DNA of 64,000 nt from Rugamonas rubra (lineage in GTDB: Bacteria > Pseudomonadota > Gammaproteobacteria > Burkholderiales > Burkholderiaceae_D), in contig NZ_FOTW01000026.1 in NCBI RefSeq assembly GCF_900114705.1, forward strand, positions 1 through 64,000. The letters run 5' to 3'. The notes under the pieces are model-generated. The model was not told the DNA's origin. It saw only the letters and a list, made by a program, of their open reading frames with translations, and ran no database searches. Positions 63,800 to 64,000 of the stretch are shown piece by piece (position 1 is the first letter of the stretch; each line of letters begins with the position of its first letter). The position numbers were made by a program, and so were the translations under genes.

Positions 63800-64000
63800 T
63801 CACGGAACAAATCACCCAGCTCGTGCTTGTCGGTCAGCTCGCCCTCGAGGGCTGGCGCCTGCAGGAGACCGCCAGCAACGCCGAGCACGCCTACCACCTG
63901 GCGATCCACGCCTATGAGCGCGAGCATGGCCAGCTCAACAAGCTGATCCACAAGGACGCGCCGGAGCACGCGGCGGTGCGCGAGTTCACCTCGCCGAAGT
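63796..64000 (+). CDS. Early phage protein, partial at window edge; paralogue of 61079
   Basis: 68 residues visible from ATG at 63796: MITEQITQLVLVGQLALEGW, AYHLAIHAYEREHGQLNKLI, HKDAPEHAAVREFTSPK. It aligns with the protein at 61079 over most of its length. The C-terminus lies beyond the window. Confidence 0.6.
   Translation, partial: MITEQITQLVLVGQLALEGWRLQETASNAEHAYHLAIHAYEREHGQLNKLIHKDAPEHAAVREFTSPK

Larger units (their letters stand above)
25164..64000. mobile_element. Prophage (siphovirus, lambda/HK97-type plan), right end outside window
   Basis: Complete integration, lysis, tail, head, packaging, replication and immunity modules run from the integrase beside tRNA-Leu to the window edge. 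Late and replication genes read leftward; integrase, repressor and the early operon read rightward. Two homing endonucleases, tRNAs and plus-strand accessory genes are interspersed. The right attachment site, which should repeat the tRNA 3' end, is not in view. All core structural genes are intact, so the prophage may be functional. Confidence 0.93.

Overview
The window looks like chromosomal DNA of a high-GC betaproteobacterium, most likely of the Oxalobacteraceae (Massilia/Telluria/Duganella-like). This is an inference from GC-rich codon use, protein character and gene repertoire; no database was searched. It has two parts: about 25 kb of host DNA, and a prophage that enters at a tRNA-Leu gene and runs off the right edge.

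Host part (1-25163). The left edge holds the end of an IS21-type element: the IstB C-terminus and five 23-bp end repeats. It abuts a toxin remnant whose antitoxin gene is intact. Next come the periplasmic protease gene prc, a chemoreceptor gene that appears to have lost its 5' end, an EcsC-family gene, and an overlapping trio of binding protein, sensor kinase and second binding protein. A LysE exporter/SDR pair is divergent from a LysR regulator. Then follows a decay zone with a frameshifted, internally deleted hipBA scar and a nuclease fragment. After it lie an EndoU-type polymorphic toxin with a probable immunity gene, tdk, a reverse-transsulfuration pair (cbs plus a cystathionine lyase), an S45 acylase, a ParB-like gene and several small unknown genes. 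tRNA-Leu(TAA) closes this part.

Prophage part (25164 to beyond 64000). The integrase and excisionase-type genes read rightward next to tRNA-Leu. The late region reads leftward from about 52.9 kb to 27.2 kb: small genes, HNH, TerS, TerL, portal, ClpP-like protease, HK97-type capsid, an SGNH-hydrolase-like protein, connectors interrupted by two homing-endonuclease genes, tail tube, G/GT-type chaperones with a clear -1 slippery site, a 1859-residue tape measure, tail tip and fibre, then holin, SAR endolysin and overlapping spanins. Replication genes (YdaU-like, DnaB-like), a Q-like zinc protein, a Rha-like protein and Cro also read leftward. A CI-like repressor and a long early operon of small genes read rightward to the edge. 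Plus-strand accessory genes and two tRNA or tRNA-like genes sit between the late and replication modules. This is the layout of a temperate siphovirus with a lambda/HK97-type plan.

The most unusual observations are these: a run of four short gene starts interleaved with two homing endonucleases (41.7-43.4 kb); an SGNH hydrolase fold inside the head module; the G/GT frameshift; operator-like repeats flanking the repressor gene; tandem paralogous micro-genes at the right edge; and a toxin-tip swap signature in the EndoU effector.
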